Origin: Mimachlamys varia | Lineage: Eukaryota > Mollusca > Bivalvia > Pectinida > Pectinidae | Direction: 5' to 3' | DNA: 64,000 nucleotides | Assembly: GCA_947623455.1 (NCBI GenBank) | Contig: OX392532.1 | Location: 2,480,001-2,544,000 of the forward strand | Shown here: piece by piece, positions 47,001-62,000 of the stretch | Layout of the letters: every line of letters begins with the position of its first letter | Numbering within the stretch: position 1 is the stretch's first letter | Translations under genes and position numbers: made by a program | The notes under the pieces: generated by a model | What the model was told of the DNA's origin: nothing | The model's database searches: none | What the model saw: the letters and a program-made list of their open reading frames with translations, nothing else

Positions 47001-50000
47001 TATATTAGTAATATACGGTAAAATATACAGTGATACAGGATAATACAGAAATGTTATATTAGTAATATACGGTAAAATATACAGTGATACAGGATAACTT
47101 AGTTAACACTTAGTGTTTTACGTAATATAGATATGTTAGTTATATACGGTAAAATATACAGTGATACAGGTTAATATAGAAATGTTATATTAGTAATATA
47201 CGGTAAAATATACAGTGATACAGGTTAATATAGAAATGTTATATTAGTAATATACGGTAAAATATACAGTGATACAGGATAACTTTGTTCACATTTAGTG
47301 TTTTACGTAATATAGATGTGTAAGTTATATACGGTAAAATATACAGTGATACAGACTAATATAGAAATGTTATATTAGTAATATACGGTAAAATATACAG
47401 TGATACAGGATAACTTAGTTCACATTTAGTGTTTTACGTAAGATAGATATGTTAGTTATATACGGTAAAATATACAGTGATACAGGTTAATATAGAAATG
47501 TTATATTAGTAATATACAGTAAAATATACAGTGATACAGGATAACTTAGTTCACATTTAGTGTTTTACGTAATATAGATGTGTTAGTTATATACGGTAAA
47601 ATATACAGTGATACAGGATAATACAGAAATGTTATATTAGTAATATACGGTAAAATATACAGTGATACAGGATAATACAGAAATGTTATATTAGTAATAT
47701 ACGGTAAAATATACAGTGATACAGGATAATACAGAAATGTTATATTAGTAATATACGGTAAAATATACAGTGATACAGGATAATATAGAAATGTTATATT
47801 AGTAATATACGGTAAAATATACAGTGATACAGGATAATACAGAAATGTTATATTAGTAATATACGGTAAAATATACAGTGATACAGGATAATACAGAAAT
47901 GTTATATTAGTAATATACGGTAAAATATACAGTGATACAGGATAACTTAGTTAACACTTAGTGTTTTACGTAATATAGATATGTTAGTTATATACGGTAA
48001 AATATACAGTGATACAGGTTAATATAGAAATGTTATATTAGTAATATACGGTAAAATATACAGTGATACAGGTTAATATAGAAATGTTATATTAGTAATA
48101 TACGGTAAAATATACAGTGATACAGGATAACTTTGTTCACATTTAGTGTTTTACGTAATATAGATATGTTAGTTATATACGGTAAAATATACAGTGATAC
48201 AGGTTAATATAGAAATGTTATATTAGTAATATACGGTAAAATATACAGTGATACAGGATAACTTAGTTCACATTTAGTGTTTTACGTAATATAGATATGT
48301 TAGTTATATACGGTAAAATATACAGTGATACAGGATAACTTAGTTCACATTTAGTGTTTTACGTAATATAGATGTGTTAGTCATATACAGTAAAATATAC
48401 AGTGATACAGGATAACTTAGTTAACACTTAGTGTTTTACGTATTATATAGATATGTTAGTTATATAAGGTAAAATACACAGTGATACAGGATAACTTAGT
48501 TCACACTTAGCAGGGATAATTCGGACTCTTAAAACCTATGGGATAATTAGAGGGATTTTATGCGATCAGCAAAATATCTTCTTTTTTGTTGTTTTTTTTT
48601 TTTTAGATTTTTCTGTATAAAGTAATACAATTTTGAAGTTTAATGAGATTTTCAGAAAAAATATGGGTAAAAATCCCCAAATCTCACCCCAAAGTGATCC
48701 CTGCTGCTTAGTGTTTTACATAATATAGACACATGTTAGTTATAAACCATGATTCTGCTTACATAGTTTAACACCTAATACTTAATTATTATAGGTAGGT
48801 TTGTTAAATATCATACCTGATACAGGATGCTTAGTTTACAGTGTTGACGAATGCTTTACATATTATAGGTAGATAATATTAGTAATTAATACCATTACAG
48901 GGTTACATAGTTTACACTTCAATTATGATATATTAAAGGTAATTTAGTTATATAATACTCTACAGGGTGTCAAATATAGTTTATACTTCGTGCTTAAATA
49001 GTACATTGTATAGGTAATTTAGTTATAGTACACCGTGATACAGAATATATAAAGTTTACACTTCAAGCTTTGAAGAGTGCTTAGCCATCTTTCGTGTATG
49101 AAAAGATTGGTAAATAATTAGTGAAGAAATTCTCACAAAAATTACGTAGTTTTGATCATTTTATTAAATTTCACACCTGAACACAAGTAGAAAGTCTCTG
49201 ATTTCACCACTTTACCGGAGATGACGTCACAATGGTACTCTTACTGATAAACTCGACGCGAGTAAACCGTATCACTTCTTGTTATTTGTAAGGAGTCTTT
49301 CAGTTAATTGCAAGGTGGTATTATGCCCCAGGGGATGTACTTATAATTAGTGGGGGAGGGGGTCGGAGAACAAGCCCACAGGTGTCCGGCACACCTGGTC
49401 ACTCGAGCATAAATCAATTACCACCTGATTCTCTAACATGATGAACAGGTTATTAATTTATGGAAACAACACTTGATATTATAGTCTATATAGGTAAGTT
49501 AGTTATATAAATACTGTTAGTCCGGTAAAATATACCGTGACACAGTATACATACTCCACACTTAGTGAATGTAGAAATTAAATACGGAATATGGTGACGT
49601 ACAGAAAAAGAACACTTGCTATTCACGTCATTTTACGTTTACACAATATATCAGACATAGTCACATTATTGGTGTGAGTGTACTAATTCAGACGCTTGCG
49701 CTCTAGCACATATATACTTATATACCTACTATAACTAACTTGATATCGATCAAATACGTACCTGTAAACGTATATATATGCCACGGACTAAGATTAGAAG
49801 TCCGTGATATATATATATATATTGTTCCTCGTGTGACTATTTACCTTATGTAATCAGAAATCATGGGAAATCTTATAGTTTAGTTATTGATTATATTCGA
49901 AAGGTACGGGAGGTGATGTTCTTCTTGACTTCGATTCGCTCTTAAACCAATGTATTCCTCTGTTTCCAGCTACATATATATATTTATAATGGTGGGGTAT

Positions 50001-53000
50001 ACGAAGCTTTGTGAATTCAGTGTGCAAAAGTAGTTCATGAAGTTTATGGACAGTTCAAATTGGATAGACCCAACAAAATTTCCATAGACCGCAATTTTTC
50101 CATCATTGCTCAAAATAATAACAAACTATGATTTTCACTGTTATATGTATCTTTATTAACTGATACTAAATCAATTTCAATTTTAAAGTTTGACGTTCCA
50201 TCAACCCACTGTGACTGAATATTTGTTTTGTTTTTACTAAAAATCTTTCATGCCTAACACCATGGATAATTTAATTCCGTGGTCTATCGTAACGTTACTT
50301 TCGCATACTGTCTTCAAGAGTGAATTTCTTCCTGTGTTTATATGCTATTTTAAGTTTCTCTTTCAATAGTACTATCAACTTAGCAAGATGACTTTAAACG
50401 AACTTCCGTACATTTATTACAAAACAAAAGCCGATAAAGTTTGAACTATACTGCAGACGTTATCTGGGACTAAGTAATTCCGTGCTGTTATTTATTATAT
50501 ATCTATAAACAGTTATACCTGGCCTCAGACCACAGTTAATTCTACTATATGTTACTACTAAAGGAAATCAAAAATTAAAATATTTTAATACTTTGCAGGG
50601 GGCCTGCATGGTTCCTATTTGACATTGTAGATCTATTCAAACTGAACCTACAGTGAGCTGGAAAGTACCTCATGACCTGCATTTAAGAAAGATAATTTAA
50701 TTTGAATGTCACTACCCTTCATTTATATGGAAAAACACCAAAAATCACAAAATATTAATGCGCAAGCCTCATCGCTCTATGTGTCCTGCTGCCAAAACAA
50801 ACTTGAAAACTGTGTCAAACAAAAATTAGTCACTAGAATGGACATTGGTGAACAAAGAAACTGTACATATCAGTCATAGATCAGCCAGGAAAAAAATATT
50901 TAGTAACCCACCTGAAATGTCCTTATGCACTACAACGACTCGGAAGTTTTATTGTTGTCTGAGGCTACCTACACTGTATCACGTTTTTCTTTAGCTTGTT
51001 GATAACATCTAAATATATTCGATATCCTACCCAGACCCGATATGATATTGTACCGTTACTGGGCTAGTAGGTCACTTCTGTAACTTTTAACTTACTAACC
51101 TTCCATTACAACAAACATATCACAGTTCATGTAATTCAGTTTTATTATCTTGTGTTTTATAATTATCACTCCTGTGTTTTATAATTATCATGTATATAAA
51201 GTGCAGTACGTATGTTTGTAACAAAGGATGTACCTGGATAAGAACCCTATTGTCACATAGGGTACTACAAAATGGCTTACATATATATTACATCACATCT
51301 CCTACTATTTGTATGTAAGCATGTCCATTACCTGTATCTTTTGGCTCATCTATTCTTTGTTCATATATGTTCGTACTCTTTGTTGCCCAGTGTGGGCCGG
51401 TATTCGAAATAAACTGAATGGAATTGTATACAATTTATGATATAGGTTAACGAGAAAAACATGCAACGTGAATGAAATTGACAGTCAATATACCTAATTA
51501 CTCAATCCAACATGCCAATCCAAAGTCTCGCCATATATCAAACCACGATCGGCCTTATGTAGCGGGTAGCAATATAATAATATATATATCAGTATATTGT
51601 CGCTGTACGTATATTCCATGTGTATGAAGTCTACAAAGTAACTGTATACTTAACCAGACAATATTATACCTCTAGGCAAGTATTCAAATTTAATATGTTT
51701 AGCACATTTACTGCAAAAGTGATATTTCAAATCCACTTTTAAAAATAAAATAAATAAAAACTAATCTTTACACTACATGATCCTATGTGACGAATACCTT
51801 CAAAATAAATCACAACAATAATGAAGAAATAACGATCAAAAGTCTCCCAACAAACATGAGCGAGGAAATATTGGCGGGGAGCGGACTTCGCCAGCTGATG
51901 TAAATGGCCATGAGAAGTAAGTGATTCCAACAAGTTAACGTTTCCTAGGTGTTCATATTAGCCTAGTTGAAAAAAAAGAGACATTTTCCCCCTAAATTAC
52001 TCTGCAACTGAATACAAAATATCTGTTTAAACGACAAGATGATCCATATATACATGTATACCAGAAAAAACCAAGAACGAAATATTCTGTTAATACTGTA
52101 GGCTTGGCCTTGACTATAGTTAGTATATGATAAGTTGTGTTGATCATAAATTTACTATCGAAAATAAGATTTAAAAGGAAAAGAGGTGTTATTCCTTCTG
52201 TATTTCAAAGTTTAAAGCCTCGCATCTAATACAAAATCGTTACCAGTTGAGAAACATTATTTAAAATCAATGATTAAAAAATGATATTTAATTATTTCAT
52301 CTTTGTGGTACGATTTCAGACATCTTAACGGGCGTCAAGACAAACATCTTTAAAACGTCGAGCTCACTGTAGGATGTAGTATTTTATTGATTTATATATC
52401 GAACTACCATGTTAAATAATAATATCGGTAATTTAACAGTTCCTAGAAGCGTTATACAATGTAACGCGGAAGGGTTCTGACTATCTGATCCGCTTGTATT
52501 GCTATCGATGCGTCAGCAATACCAATATTCAGTGGATCAGATACTCAGAACCGTTTGGACTGATAAGCATACGTTAGGAATGGGATAGTTTTCCCTAATG
52601 AACTAGACACAACAGATTATATGACACCAAGAAGCCCGCATATGTACGTATATTATGTTTTATAAGATTAACAGGCAATACTTAATACTCGTGAACAATG
52701 TACATGTAAAACGGGACGAAAGACAAGTCTGTACGTGCACTAACGATTTACCAGTCATGAAAAAGGGTGTTGTATAGTTGGAACTCAAACATGACATGAA
52801 TGCATGGTAACATATAGACAAATAGTAATGTCCTATTTAATTTGGATTTTGATATTTTGGCTGCTTGACCACCGGATGAGTTAGCGAATTATTCACACGT
52901 TAGTGGGTTTTTTTAGTTTAAACATATTTTATTGCTTTTAAATTGCAAAAGGATAGGGCACAAGTTATACAACTTATATCAAGCCCGTTCCTATTCATAA

Positions 53001-56000
53001 CAGAACATATATTTTTCTAAGTATCCAAAATGGCAGTTATAGAGTTCTAAACAATCGCATGCTAGTCACTAATACATTTATCACACTTAGAGAAATAGAA
53101 GATATATGAGAAGAAATAGGAAGAGAAATAGAAGATTGGCGAGAAGAAATAGGAAGAGATGGAGAGAGAGAGAGTTGGGGGGGGGGGGGGGGGGCTTGTT
53201 ATTATTGACTAGTAGCAAAGCATGACAGTAAACTTTGAATGTATTTCTGACACATTTTCGTGTGTTGCGTTCATCTTCGATGAATAGGGTAACTTCAATC
53301 GGATAACAAGTTTGTTGTTTAACTTCTCCATGACAACTTCCCCATATTCAAACACATCATCACTCACCATCACAGTAAGAGACGTACACGTTCTGGAGAT
53401 GTGACATCCTCGACTTGTCGGGAACCTGTTAGTCGACGTTGTAGGAACGACATTAGTCCGAAACATGTAATTGTATAGGTCATATATTTATATTAGGTCG
53501 TGATTTGGCATCAACAATGTTGACAGTTTGTATACAATAAATATCAATTAATATATCGTAAGTCATTTCTATGTTTCGTTGAATACATTATAACCACGTA
53601 CACAGATAGTGTGCAAAAATGCTCCATATGTTTATATGACAAAGATTATGTATACGAAACGTTTTTTAATAAGTCATTTTACAAACAACGAAGTTGTACT
53701 TTTAGCTTGCCAAAGGGACCATTCGGTCCTCCAAGTGTTATAACAAGGAAAGCTTATAATTATATATTTCTCTCCTTGTAAATCTGGTCACAAATCAGAA
53801 ATGTACAAGATATGTGTCGTAGGAAATGTTTCGTGAAAAGAATCAAAACGCTATTGCTTATTCTCAATTCAATCTTATTGCATTTTACACCCAAATAACA
53901 TTGTGGGGAGTGAGCTGCAATAATATAACCAAACCTTGAAACATACATGAAATACATATGCATATATAGTTTTGAATAACTACAGCACCTTGCAAGCCTA
54001 CCTTCCTCAGTTCAAATGACTTTTTTAATTAATGGGTCAATATCGCGCAAAATTTGCGGTTTATTAGATAATAATAGCATTTTGTAGATTTTGAATATCG
54101 CAAAAACTAGTATCTATTTTATATTTTTCAAAAAACAGTTTTCTTAGGTTAGCGATGTAAGTACAGTGAAAAATAAAATACAACAGCGTATTGCATATAA
54201 CAACATATCATAATAGAAATATGTATTTCATAATTGATGACAACGCATTGCAAGTCATGTGCCTACAATGTACGTCTAAGGAAAGTTTGACGAGTGTATT
54301 ATGTAGCAATGCCAGAGTTTATATAGAACTTTATTATGAAATATTCTGATATGATGATAAGATAACAATGATATAGCCATAATATATTTGATGTTTGGGC
54401 CTATCTGATCACAGGGACCTGAGAATTTGTTACAGCTAGTTTTGGACCTAAAATCGAGTGTTTAGAATAATTTTACACATTTGGGGGGTTAAGATCAATT
54501 TTCGGTCCCTGTGATCTGATGGCATAGCAGGGAGACGTTTTAGGGACGGCGTGCTGGAAATATTACTCTCTTCCTATCATGATGTACATAGTATTAGATA
54601 CAAACCTTTATTAACTACCAATACCATGTACAGGTATGTATTTTATTCACTTAAACCTTTACTGTCCTATTCGAATTACATAAGCAATTCAAAGGCAATA
54701 CATGTACATGGTTTAAAGATATTTTATTGACATTTAATGACCAAGGGATTAGTCTGAAAGTTTTACCTATCTAGTTCATCATGCAGTAAAACGTTGAGAC
54801 ATAATACATGGGAACTAGTTGGATCAAAACCATTAGCTACATGTAACGTGTTCATACAGATTTAAATAGAAAGAAAATATTGAAACAGAATAAACAGCAA
54901 AGGAGGTGAAACCATGCGTACAGTGTGGCAGTACTTGGTTACAACATTAACCCACATTTACATTGTCAAACCGGTACAGCATACAAGACGTCCAAGTAAC
55001 TCACGGCTCACATCACGCATAACATACAGCATTCGTGATCAGTACACACAAATCTCCAGCACTGTAATTAATATACAATAACATACAGCATTCGTGATCA
55101 GTACACACAAATCTCCAGCACTGTAATTAATATACAATAACATACAGCATTCGTGATCAGTACACACAAATCTCCAGCACTGTAATTAATATACAATAAC
55201 ATACAGCATTCGTGATCAGTACACACAAATCTCCAGCACTGTAATTAATATACAATAACATACAGCATTCGTGATCAGTACACACAAATCTCCAGCACTG
55301 TAATTAATATACAATAACATACAGCATTCGTGATCAGTACACACAAATCTCCAGCACTGTAATTAATATACAATAACATACAGCATTCGTGATCAGTACA
55401 CACAAATCTCCAGCACTGTAATTAATATACAATAACATACAGCATTCGTGATCAGTACACACAAATCTCCAGCACTGTAATTAATATACAGCATTCGTGA
55501 TCAGTACACACAAATCTCCAGCACTGTAATTAATATACAGCATTCGTGATCAGTACACACAAATCTCCAGCACTGTAATTAATATACAATAACATACAGC
55601 ATTCGTGATCAGTACACACAAATCTCCAGCACTGTAATTAATATACAATAACATACAGCATTCGTGATCAGTACACACAAATCTCCAGCACTGTAATTAA
55701 TATACAATAACATACAGCATTCGTGATCAGTACACACAAATCTCCAGCACTGTAATTAATATACAATAACATACAGCATTCGTGATCAGTACACACAAAT
55801 CTCCAGCACTGTAATTAATATACAATAACATACAGCATTCGTGATCAGCACACACAAATCTCCAGCACTGTAATTAATATACAATAACATACAGCATTCG
55901 TGATCAGCACACACAAATCTCCAGCACTGTAATTGATATACAATAACATACAGCATTCGTGATCAGTACACACAAATCTCCAGCACTGTAATTAATATAC

Positions 56001-59000
56001 AATAACATACAGCATTCGTGATCAGTACACACAAATCTCCAGCACTGTAATTAATATACAATAACATACAGCATTCGTGATCAGCACACACAAATCTCCA
56101 GCACTGTAATTAATATACAATAACATACAGCATTCGTGATCAGTACACACAAATCTCCAGCACTGTAATTAATATACAGCATTCGTGATCAGTACACACA
56201 AATCTCCAGCACTGTAATTAATATACAGCATTCGTGATCAGTACACACAAATCTCCAGCACTGTAATTAATATACAGCATTCGTGATCAGTACACACAAA
56301 TCTCCAGCACTGTAATTAATATACAGCATTCGTGATCAGTACACACAAATCTCCAGCACTGTAATTAATATACAGCATTCGTGATCAGTACACACAAATC
56401 TCCAGCACTGTAATTAATATACAGCATTCGTGATCAGTACACACAAATCTCCAGCACTGTAATTAATATACACGTCCATGTTGTCGTCTTGTACTGCTAA
56501 CTATAAGACCATTTCTTGACCAAATGTATAGTAGGTATTTGAATTTTGTTGATTTTACACCACAAGCCCGTTAAAATATAATATTATTATGTGCCAAGTA
56601 ATGATTTGGAATAAAATCGAGTATTTAATGACAATTGACTGTGGAAATAAATAATAATAAATAATTTATGCAGAATTTTGTTTTGCTCATTTCCCGAATA
56701 TTGCATATTATGTATCTGTTCTGGACTTTTTTCCCAATGCAAAACTGCATGCCACTTCTTTTTAAATGAATTCAACGCCGGTTAAAATTCATTTTCAATT
56801 TGCATATAAGGGCTATCTATAAAGCATATCAATATGTGCGAGTGATACTGTTACTGACTTGTATTATGAATCACTATTTCGGGCAATTTAACAACTTTAT
56901 CAATTGTTGGTATGTATCATGTCCAACCATGAACCTTGCTGTAATAATTTTCGGATTGTTGATTTTGACAAAACATGTGAAAAAATGCAATCCAGAATAA
57001 TACAGTTAGCTCATAATCATATAAATGTATCATATAGTTTGCACAAATGACAAATTCGTTATACTCTCTCGGTTCTATAGCATTTAACAAAGGACAAAGG
57101 AAACAAATGCTTTCGAAAGTTATTAACAAACGAGTAGTTCAGTTTACAAACTCTTTTCTTCAGTTTCTGGATATACTATGGAAATGTGTCAGAAATTCCG
57201 AAAGTCTCCTTTAAGTTTACAACCTGGAGATTTTGTTCAAAATTCCGTGTCCATTGGTTGTTTCCGCAGTCATCGGAATGAATATCTTTAATTAAGTGGT
57301 GGCCGTTATTCGGTCATGATACAATATAATGATGTCTCTGCGGTACACCTTCACGTAACCCGAGTTTCCCCGACGTCAGATACTGAGATAGAGGAAATAG
57401 CTCTATCAAGTATTTTTAAAATGGACAGTCATCTAAGTCGATGTATTAACTGCTATTTTTGTTGTCGACGAAGAAAGTAGAATTATTCCAAATGGTCACT
57501 AAAGATGTATGATGCAGTTTCGGCATACTGTATATATTGCTTAATTTAAAAGGTGCAGCATATGTGTGTCATGGCATCATTCACATTGTCGGACATCGTC
57601 GGAAACCCACGGTACACTTCTCTGACGTTTGATTACGGTATGCTGTACCGTGGGTTTCCGACGATAATTGTCGGAAGACTTTGACAGATCTATGCGAGCA
57701 ACGCCAATGGGAATGAACTGTACAAACCGAAAGTGAGATTTGGAAGAGATTTAGTGTATAATTTTAGAGCGATTGTAACAAGATATTTGACAGAATGTGT
57801 ATTGATGTGTTACAGAGAGCCAAGGAGAGGAAGACTTACACTGACGAGGACCTGGATGATGACGACATCGAGGGCAAGAGGGCCTTCAACTTGGAGGAGA
57901 AACTGCAGTCCAAAAAGTACAACAAAAACTTTGTCAAGGTCATGAAAGGTCATGGTATGTATTTCTGATGCAGAGTTATCTATATACTAATATGTTTCCT
58001 GTCACACTAAAAAAATATATGATCTACATTAATGTAGCTTCATTTGACTGACATGTTCACATGCAAATCTCCATTGATAAGTGTTCACTGTATGTACTAC
58101 ACATGTAATAGGCATGGAAAAGTGCCATACTTCTGTAACAGGACGAGGAAAAGTGATAAAGATAGTGCCGTCGCTGGGGCTCGAACCCGCGACCATTGGC
58201 TCTCCAGCCCGATGCTATACCGACTGAGCTAAAGGGAAATTCCCTACAGCTCACGCTTGTAAGGCAACCTAATCAATGCACATCTTTTACACTTCACCAT
58301 AAACCTGAAATATATATCATTATTGAATAGAAAATACATAATTGTTTACATTATCATGACATATATAGGTAAGTTTTAACCTGTTTGCTTTCCACCAGAA
58401 CTGAACATGGGTTACCTGCAGGCTAATGGACTGGAGACGCCGATAGTGATGTATGACAAGACGGGACTGGGAATGAGGTAAATCTATGTACACTACGCAG
58501 GAGCACCAGTAATCCCTACCTAACTACAGAAAAGATAAACCCTTCCCAACTTCAAGAAAACCATTAGACCATGCTAAGCCATTAAACCATGCTAAACCAA
58601 AGGAACACCATTAAACCATGCTAAACCGAAGGAAAACCATTAAACCATGCTAAACCAAAGGAAAACCATCAAACCATACTTAAAATATGGAAAACCATTA
58701 AACCATACTAAACCAAAGAAAAGTTATCAAACCATGCTTAACCAAAGGAAAACCATTAAACCATACTAAAAATAAGGAAAACCATTAAACCATACTAAAC
58801 CAAAGAAAAATTATCAAACCATGCTAAACCAAAGGAAAACCATTAAACCATGCTTAACCAAAGAAAAACCATTAAAACATGCTAAACGAAAGGAAAACCA
58901 TTAAACCATGCTAAACCAAAAGGAAAACCATTAAACTACCCACCTTCAGTAAAACCATTCAATCAAACATGCTTAAAAAAAGGAAAACCATTAAACCATA

Positions 59001-62000
59001 GATATGCTAAATATAAGGAAAACCATTAAACCCTGCTAAACCAAAGGAAAACCATTAAACCAAAGGAAAATCAATAAACCGTGCTTAAACAAAGGAAAAG
59101 CAATAAACCATGCTAAAACAAAGAAAAACATTAAACCATACTAAACCAAAGAAAAATTACCAAACCATGCTAAACCAAAGGAAAACCATTTAACGATGCT
59201 AAACCAAAGGAAAACCATTAAACGATGCTAAACCAAAGGAAAACCATTAAACCATGCTTAACCAAAGGAAAACCATTAAACCATGCTAAACCAAAGGAAA
59301 ACCATTTAACGATGCTAAACCAAAGGAAAACCATTAAACCATGCTTAACCAAAGGAAAACCATTGAATAAACCATGCTAAACCAAAGAAAAATTATCAAA
59401 CCATGCTAAACAAAAAGAAAACCATTAAACCATGCTAATCCAAAAAAATTATTAAACATGCTAAACCAAAAGGAAAAACCATTAAACCATGCTAAACCAA
59501 AGGAAAACCATTAAACCATGCTAAACCAAAGGAAAACCATTAAACCATACTTAACCAAAGGAAAACCATTAAACCATGCTAAAGTTGAGGAAAACCATTA
59601 AACCATGCTAAACCTAAGGAAAACCATTAGACCAAGCTAAACCAAAGGAAAACCATTATACCATGCTTAACCAAAGGAAAAACCATTAAACCATGCTAAA
59701 CATAAGGAAAACCATTAGACCATGCTTAACCAAAGGAAAAACATTATACCATGCTTAACCAAAGGAAGAACCATTAGACCATAACTAAAGCAAAGAAAAC
59801 CATTCAACCATGCTAAACCAAAGCAAAACCATTAAATCATGTTAATCCAAAGTTAAGCCATAGTAAAGCAAGGAAAAGGATTTAACTCTACCTAACTTCA
59901 GGAAACCCATCAAACCGTGCTAAACCAAATGAAAACCATTAGACCTAGCTAAACCAAAGGAAAACCATTAGACCATGCTAAACCAAAGGAAAAGTATTTA
60001 ACTTAACCTAACTACAGAAAAACCAATACATCCTGCTAAACTAAGGGAAAACCATGCTTAAGCAAAGGAAAACCATTAAACCATGCTAAACGAAAAGGAA
60101 TACTATTTAACCTTACATAAACCCAATGACAGGAAAAACCCATTAAACCATGTTAACATAAAAAAGAACACCATTAAACTCTGCCCATCTACTGGAAGCC
60201 ATTAAACCATGCTAAACCAAAGAACTCCATTTATCCTTACCCTACAGGAAAACTATTAAACCATGTTCAGTTATATAACACATTACACCATTAAACTTTT
60301 TTTTTCGTACAAGTATAAAATTTTTACCTGTTAATGTGTAATATATACACTACACAGTTCTATGAGGTGACTTAAAGGTAATTGTCTCTAGGTGTTGTAT
60401 TTAAATAGTTTAATTACGATTTTCACTGTGTGATAATTATATAAGGAAGGATATTAGTTACTTACCAGATTCTGCTTCCTTTACAGAGTTCCCAGTCAGA
60501 ACTTCCGAGTCAACGACGTCAAACAGTGTGTGGGTACGTACTACATGATGGATCTAGGAAATGTTTGCCTTTGAGATTGTTTCCTTTCTCTGGTATAATC
60601 TATTCGTGTGGGTGTTAATTTTACACGTTACTGTAGGTTGCATACTTACCGGGTATTTTCAGTCCATTGTTGAATTTGATTCTTTCAAATGTGTCACTTT
60701 GTGAAGGGCAAAATAAAAAGATGAAAGTAACACTATGGCAAACTTTTGCCTAATCAAATGTACACGTTTTTCCTACTAAAATTCATGTCTGCAGAGCGTT
60801 GATTCCTCACTTCACATATAATGACTATACATTGACATATTATTACTCATTGTCGGAAATCCACAGTACACTTCTCTATCGTTTGTGTACCATGTGCTAG
60901 ACCAGACAGGAAATCTTGTTTTCCTACGAAAATAGTAGCCAATCATACCGATTCTTTCATCCGTGACTACATCCAGACAGAACATTTCATGGTATTTTGT
61001 AATGGTGTTTTATGCTTTTCTCATCTCTCCGGTCTTTTTAAAGGCCAAATATACGTAACTTTATACAAAAACCAAGCCTAATAATTTTTTTATATTTATA
61101 GATTTAGTTAAGATAAACTGATATCAGCAATATTCAAGATGAATTCTTATGTGGTTACCGGTTCAGCAGAAACTCAATATTTGTAAACAAGCGTCCATTT
61201 TGAACTGCCTTCTACCTTCGGCTTGTTGTTGAAGTGGTCCACACCTGAATTATTTTCAATTCTTTGGATTTTTCTGTCAAGAGTTTCTTGTTAGTTACTG
61301 TTCAGGTTTACTTTGTTTTAGACTTATTTTTGCATGGTTATCATCTGGATTTTTTTTCAGGATTTTTCAGAATCAGGAAAAATTTCCTGAAGTTATGTAT
61401 ATTGGGCATTTAATGTTTGTCTATGTGCAACGTGTCAGGTATGAGACGTGTTCTGTATTTCCTAGTAGGATTTATATTCCTCTCCAAATATAGGTATGAT
61501 AGGTTGTATGTCCTGAAATATACTGTGTGTATATTGCATATTTGAGTGATATTCCAGGCATATTTATACCTATGTATTTTCTTTGCTGATGTTGCAGGCA
61601 GTAGACGTGTCCTTGACGTCATGGATGTAACAACACAGAAGGGAAAGGAGATGACGATGCGTGAATGGGTCCAGTATTTTGAAAACCCGGATAGGGAACG
61701 ACTCCTGAATGTGATCAGTTTGGAATTTAGTCACACGAAATTAGAGAACTACGTGGAGTCCCCAACAGTGGTATGTAACACATGTTTTAGGATAGCTGAT
61801 CATTGTTTCGCATAGACTGATAGGGAACAAACCACTAAGCTGAAAATTAGGTAAAATTATTTCGCTAAAGTTTCAACTACAAAAGATCAGCCTTATAAGC
61901 ATACATGCAGTCATTTTCTTTGGGAGAAAGTCGAGAATTTAACTTTTTAATCTTTTTTGAAACTACACCTGTGGAGTATTATTAAGTATTTTATAGAGGT

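Larger units (their letters stand above)
38027..57815 (+). other. KDM2: KDM2 intron 1 (proposed), repeat-rich
   Basis: I see no additional exon with both splice signals and family similarity. Stretches not listed separately (38.1-39.5, 41.0-42.6, 48.8-52.4, 52.6-54.3 kb) show only AT-rich sequence. Open frames here, such as 53209-53466 on the minus strand, carry no recognised domain. Confidence 0.5.

Noticed and set aside
53209..53466. 85-codon minus-strand open frame
   Set aside because: No family similarity recognised, no splice sites matched, within the KDM2 intron.
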